64,000 nucleotides of DNA from Nakaseomyces glabratus (lineage: Eukaryota; Ascomycota; Saccharomycetes; Saccharomycetales; Saccharomycetaceae). Every line of letters begins with the position of its first letter. Within the stretch, counting starts at the first letter, position 1. The stretch spans positions 372,001-436,000 of the forward strand of contig NC_088962.1 of the NCBI RefSeq assembly GCF_010111755.1, read 5' to 3'. A program made the position numbers and the translations under genes. Shown one piece after another: positions 60,144 to 64,000 of this stretch. The notes under the pieces are model-generated. The model did no database searches and had not been told where the DNA came from. It saw only the letters and a program-made list of their open reading frames with translations.

Positions 60144-62377
60144 ATGGTTATGTTAAGAGTATTTATGGGGGATTTTCTTTCATAGTTTTCTATATATCGA
60201 TCGATATTGGGTGAACTTGCAAGACTGGAAATGTTAAGTTCCACTCAATGGCATCAGTTCTCCGCAACAAACACCATTATTAATATTCATGGATCACATA
60301 TATATTCAGTGGCAGGTTTCGGCTATGTAACAATAATATTCTTTGTAACTAGCAGTTAGCTTCCAGTTGATTTGTTTTGCATATCTACATAATATTAGCA
60401 GTGCCCATTTAGGTGATTGAAGCACTTAAAAGCCCTATTTTCATCACAGATGGTACTGAACGAAACCCTAAAAGGAGGGTAACCATTGAAGAGAAAATTT
60501 TTTCTTCTGAAGTGAGCACTAGCAAATCTTAGGAATGGGAAAGAGCACTATAAAAGGAAGACAGAAATGGAAGTTTTTACAAGTCTCGAATACGTCTATA
60601 TTTTTTCACACTGGTTTTTTTTATAAGCTTTGTTCTTTCTTGATAAAAAGACCAATCATCAGTAGTGGTTAATACTATCTCAAGATAATATTAATTACAT
60701 ATACACCATAGAAACCTAAGGTAAAATTTACGCAAGTTTTCAAAGCTCGGTTTCTTTATCTCATTTGTCGAAGGAAGGGGAACTTGTTCTCTATCTTTTG
60801 GTGTATGGGAGGGAGGTTGGGTGGAGTTAATACTGGAACTTGTGTTTAATTTACCGACCCAATAATACAACCCAATAGCTGAATGAGCATTGACTACCTC
60901 CAAACAAGGTAGGCACAATACCCATTTCGTTTCTGGTTTCTTAGATCAAATTGTCTATGAAGGAGTTTCCTCCTCTTTCGCTTTACGAAGTTGAAACGGG
61001 GAAAAGGTAGCACGTTATCCAGAGGTCCATATAATGTGGACTGAGAGTTTGGATCTCCGCTGTGTCTCTTCCTTCATGGTCATACATATTCTGTATATCT
61101 ATCCCTTTTTTTTATTCTCCCTTGACATGTTTACGTATATTAGAGGCGTTATGTTTTGTAGATATCCCACGCAAACAAGATCCGTTCTGATTCTTGATGA
61201 GAAGCTCTATAAGGTAGTAAACTCCATGAAACTGCATATGCATGGCACTAACCCGTCCATCTCTTTTTTTTCACTCGTACTCCATCAAGAATGTACGCAA
61301 AGCTCACTTATTACATGTTATCCCTATAAGATGCCCTTGAAGAGGAACCCAATGGGTATTATAGTCCTGAGCTATATGCCCGCCATCCGGCCCCCCGGCC
61401 CCCTCCCCCACAAAACTACCTATTTCGGAAATGCCCACTTCTTGTAGAGCCCGCTTGTTCCACGCCAACACCACCACAACAGCTACGCTTCAGAAGCATC
61501 TGTCACGCAGATAAACGAGGAGCCAGCAAGTTCACTGTTTATGCGGGATATTCTGACGTGATCTGGAGAACAACGTAGTAACAAATCGAATGAAAGCTGC
61601 GTGGGATTGTTCCGGTACGTCAGCATCCAGTATTTTCAGATATCCACAGATACAACCGCAGTGACACAGAGGTGTTGGAACAGATCTATCCTTTTTTGCT
61701 ATTAATAATACAACCTGCATTGTATTCTTGGGTCTATTTTTCAGGTTCTCAGGGACTTTCTGTAGTAAGCGAGGCCGAACAATGAAATCAAAAAGCAATT
61801 TAAAGTTGTCCGGTGCTTTAACTGTAATATCGAAAATCCCAGTGGTGCGTGCGCACACCCTTTGAAATATGCAATTTCATTTAGTGTCACAGTATCTATA
61901 AATCCCTTCTCGAGTCTTGGATAAGCAAGCCCTAGTGCATCCGATGCTGTATAATGAAAGTTGAGTGAATATTCTTCAATGAGATAGGATTGCTTTGCAT
62001 CCCACTCCCCTCGACATGTTTGTGTTCAGGTAAACGTAGCCCAGTCCTTAGAAGACTTTTAGAAAAGCTTTTAGAAGGGGGATTGTTACCCTAAAATTGG
62101 TTGGATTCACAAAATCCTTATTTGTGTTGTGAAATCCCACCATCCCACGCCTAACCTTTGCGCAATCTCGGAATAAACTGTGAAGGTTTGGCTAGTATAA
62201 TATATAAATCGAAATCCTTTGGTTTGAAACTACATTTTCATTCCACAATATGAACTAAAAACAAATAAGTATCAGTGCATTTATTATTTGAGCACTACCT
62301 AAGATATCGAACAAGACTTAAATGTTTAATTAATATTTGAGAGAGATTAAACACTAAAAAAAAAGATCAAAAAAAAT
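60144..62377. other. Long gene-free gap between GSM1 and ECM3
   Basis: This 2.23-kb stretch has no recognisable protein. An ATG-initiated 137-codon plus frame (61034-61447) and a 108-codon minus frame starting with GTG (61532-61858) show no family resemblance. A TATAAAAGG at 60549-60557 without a credible gene behind it could drive a non-coding transcript. A C-rich block lies at 61389-61410. The ECM3 promoter is at the right end. Confidence 0.5.
62201..62208 (+). promoter_or_regulatory. ECM3 TATA box
   Basis: TATATAAA lies 170 bp before the ECM3 ATG in an AT-rich leader that contains few other promoter-like strings. Confidence 0.5.
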
Positions 62378-64000
62378 ATGTCAATCACATTAGGTGCTGT
62401 AATTTGGTCATCGGTGAAGCCTATTATCAAGATCTATCTTATCATTGGTTCCGGTTTCCTGTTGGCCCGGATGGGTATATTGACTGTGGAGGCCACCAAA
62501 TCTATTTCTAATATAGTGCTGACTTTGCTGCTGCCGTGCCTTTCATTTAACAAAATTGTGGCCAACATTGAAGACCAGGACATCAAGATGGTTGGTATTA
62601 TATGCTTGTCCTCTGTACTAATTTTTGGCACTGGTTTGTTCTTTGCCTGGGTAATAAGCAAGACAATGCCGGTCCCTAAAGAGTGGAAAGGTGGTATACT
62701 GGCGGGCGGCATGTTTCCCAATATTAGTGACTTGCCAATTGCTTATCTACAAACTATGGATCAAGGGTTCATATTCAGTGAAGAAGAAGGTGAGAAAGGT
62801 GTTGCCAACGTTATTATTTTCTTGGCAATGTTTTTAATCTGTGTGTTTAACCTCGGTGGCTTCAGATTGATCGAAAGCGATTTCAAGTACAATGATGTGG
62901 AAAATGCAATCACAGAAAGTGAGTCGACTATTACGAACGACAGTAACGAAACCTCCACATCAGTCTCATATACATCCAATATACATACTGAGAAGCAAAG
63001 CTTAGACAAAGCGAGAGATAATACAAATGAGAAATCTAATGATTCCGATAGATCAAAGAATAATTCTGAGTCAGACCTTGAGAACGAATCGCTAGACTCA
63101 TCCTCTGCGGCAGGCGATTTATCCTTGAGAACTACTTCGACCTCTGATGATATAGACGATATCAATAGAAGTCAAGGAAAGTCTGCAACTAGAAGAAGAA
63201 ATCATACACCTATGCCTTTGAGGGAGAAGAATCCAAGAACCATTTCTAGAGTTACATTACCTTTGCAACATACCAGGAGAAATTCAGTAACAGCTTCTAT
63301 CAGATCTACCAAATCATTACAGGCACAAGATATGAATGATTTGATTCAAATTTACTCCAATGTTGATCAATATGGTAATGATATTAATGCGGATCAGTCA
63401 CAAAACCTTGGTTCACTGGGGAATGCGAACACTGGTAAAGTAATAACAACAGAGAACAAAACAAATGCGGCCCGTACTGTCCTTGATAGAATCAGAGGCT
63501 CTAATCTAACTAGAATTCTAACTTCAGATGCTACTGTTTCTAGGAAAGATATTGAAGAATCAGGTAAATCTCTGCCAAAATGGCTACATAAGAAACTACC
63601 AATTACAAAATTCATTGTCTTCTTTTTAAAGAACTGTTTGAGGCCATGTTCTATGGCTGTCATAGTGGCACTTACTATTGCATTTATTCCTTGGGTCAAA
63701 GCTTTGTTTGTTACTACTAAGCATACTCCACACATAAGACAAGCACCAGATCGCCAACCTGCTTTGAGCTTTATCATGGATTTTACAGCATATGTCGGAG
63801 CTGCATCAGTTCCTTTCGGTTTGATTTTATTGGGTGCTACATTAGGCCGTTTAAAAATAGGTAAATTATACCCAGGATTCTGGAGGTCGGCGGTAGTATT
63901 GGTTTTTTTAAGGCAATGTATTATGCCGATTTTTGGCGTTTTATGGTGTGATCGTCTAGTAAAGGCAGGCTGGGTGTCTTGGGAGAAAGATAAAATGTTG
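62378..64000 (+). CDS. ECM3: Auxin-efflux-carrier-type membrane protein Ecm3 (cut by window edge)
   Basis: The visible 541 codons start with MSITLGAVIWSSVKPIIKIY. The N-terminal membrane bundle of the membrane transport protein (auxin efflux carrier-like) family follows: LLLPCLSFNKIVANIEDQDI, GGILAGGMFPNISDLPIAYL. A long Ser/Asn-rich cytosolic loop spans about 180-400, then the C-terminal bundle begins (NCLRPCSMAVIVALTIAFIP, GLILLGATLGRLKIG). The frame is still open at the right edge, with probably 70-100 residues missing. S. cerevisiae relatives are ECM3 (YOR092W, 613 aa) and YNL095C; the strongest resemblance I recall is Ecm3. They are ER-located with poorly defined function. Its neighbour GSM1 is unrelated in S. 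cerevisiae order. Confidence 0.88.
   Translation, partial: MSITLGAVIWSSVKPIIKIYLIIGSGFLLARMGILTVEATKSISNIVLTLLLPCLSFNKIVANIEDQDIKMVGIICLSSVLIFGTGLFFAWVISKTMPVPKEWKGGILAGGMFPNISDLPIAYLQTMDQGFIFSEEEGEKGVANVIIFLAMFLICVFNLGGFRLIESDFKYNDVENAITESESTITNDSNETSTSVSYTSNIHTEKQSLDKARDNTNEKSNDSDRSKNNSESDLENESLDSSSAAGDLSLRTTSTSDDIDDINRSQGKSATRRRNHTPMPLREKNPRTISRVTLPLQHTRRNSVTASIRSTKSLQAQDMNDLIQIYSNVDQYGNDINADQSQNLGSLGNANTGKVITTENKTNAARTVLDRIRGSNLTRILTSDATVSRKDIEESGKSLPKWLHKKLPITKFIVFFLKNCLRPCSMAVIVALTIAFIPWVKALFVTTKHTPHIRQAPDRQPALSFIMDFTAYVGAASVPFGLILLGATLGRLKIGKLYPGFWRSAVVLVFLRQCIMPIFGVLWCDRLVKAGWVSWEKDKML

Noticed and set aside
61416..61430. TTTCCGAA-like string (minus strand) as a centromere CDEIII core
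   Set aside because: No AT-rich CDEII or CDEI nearby; it is flanked by a C-rich block.
61034..61447. 137-codon ATG-initiated plus-strand frame in the GSM1-ECM3 gap
   Set aside because: No family resemblance, irregular codon use and no clear promoter directly upstream. It is kept only as part of the gap finding.
61532..61858. 108-codon minus-strand frame with a CHCGCIC string
   Set aside because: It starts with GTG, has a stop just upstream, and its only ATG is internal. The cysteine cluster alone is not a recognisable zinc motif.

Overview
The window is nuclear DNA of a budding yeast of the post-whole-genome-duplication (WGD) Saccharomycetaceae. I recognise 23 protein-coding genes. All but the leftmost read as single intact, apparently intron-less frames, and two (SPO14 and ECM3) are cut by the window edges. 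Proteins are strongly similar to Saccharomyces cerevisiae, but intergenic regions are long and the coding sequence is AT-biased. Gene content and order fit the Nakaseomyces clade, and from memory fit Nakaseomyces (Candida) glabratus chromosome L. That species call is an inference from synteny, not a database result. I see no rRNA or convincing tRNA, and no transposon, LTR, centromere or CRISPR array.

Layout. Block A (1-20147) matches the S. cerevisiae chromosome XI right-arm order YKR031C to YKR045C: SPO14 (partial), DAL80, DID2, CAF4/MDV1, SPC34, KAE1, GAP1, UTH1, SHB17, UIP5, YKR045C. Block B (20612-60143) matches chromosome X left-arm order YJL089W to YJL103C: SIP4, DPB11, GWT1, SRS2, TOK1, KHA1, BCK1, MRPL49, PHS1, SAP185/SAP190, CHS6/BCH2, GSH1, MEF2, GSM1. 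Only LSB6 is missing. After a 2.2-kb gene-free gap comes ECM3 (YOR092W-like), a third synteny source. In S. cerevisiae these chromosome X and XI segments are WGD sisters of one ancestral segment. Here two complementary parts of that segment sit side by side with their far ends joined at about 20.2-20.6 kb.

The genes are mostly housekeeping or environmental response. Nitrogen: DAL80 and GAP1, both with GATA-site-rich promoters. Cell wall and integrity: UTH1, BCK1, CHS6, GWT1. Potassium: TOK1, KHA1. Genome stability: DPB11, SRS2, SPC34. Mitochondria: MRPL49, MEF2, CAF4. Redox and sulfur: GSH1. Non-fermentable carbon: SIP4, GSM1. Lipid: SPO14, PHS1. They are not an operon-like system and I see no new multi-gene system.

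The most interesting material is regulatory. The DAL80 promoter carries three separate short tandem arrays, one an 11-bp-phased GATA array, beside four Reb1-type sites. The UTH1 leader has four Ssd1-type motifs. Puf3-type sites follow both mitochondrial translation genes, one overlapping the MEF2 stop codon. Upstream ORFs lie at GSH1, TOK1 and DPB11. SPO14 may have an unrecognised first exon. GC-rich 5' gene ends flank several divergent promoters.
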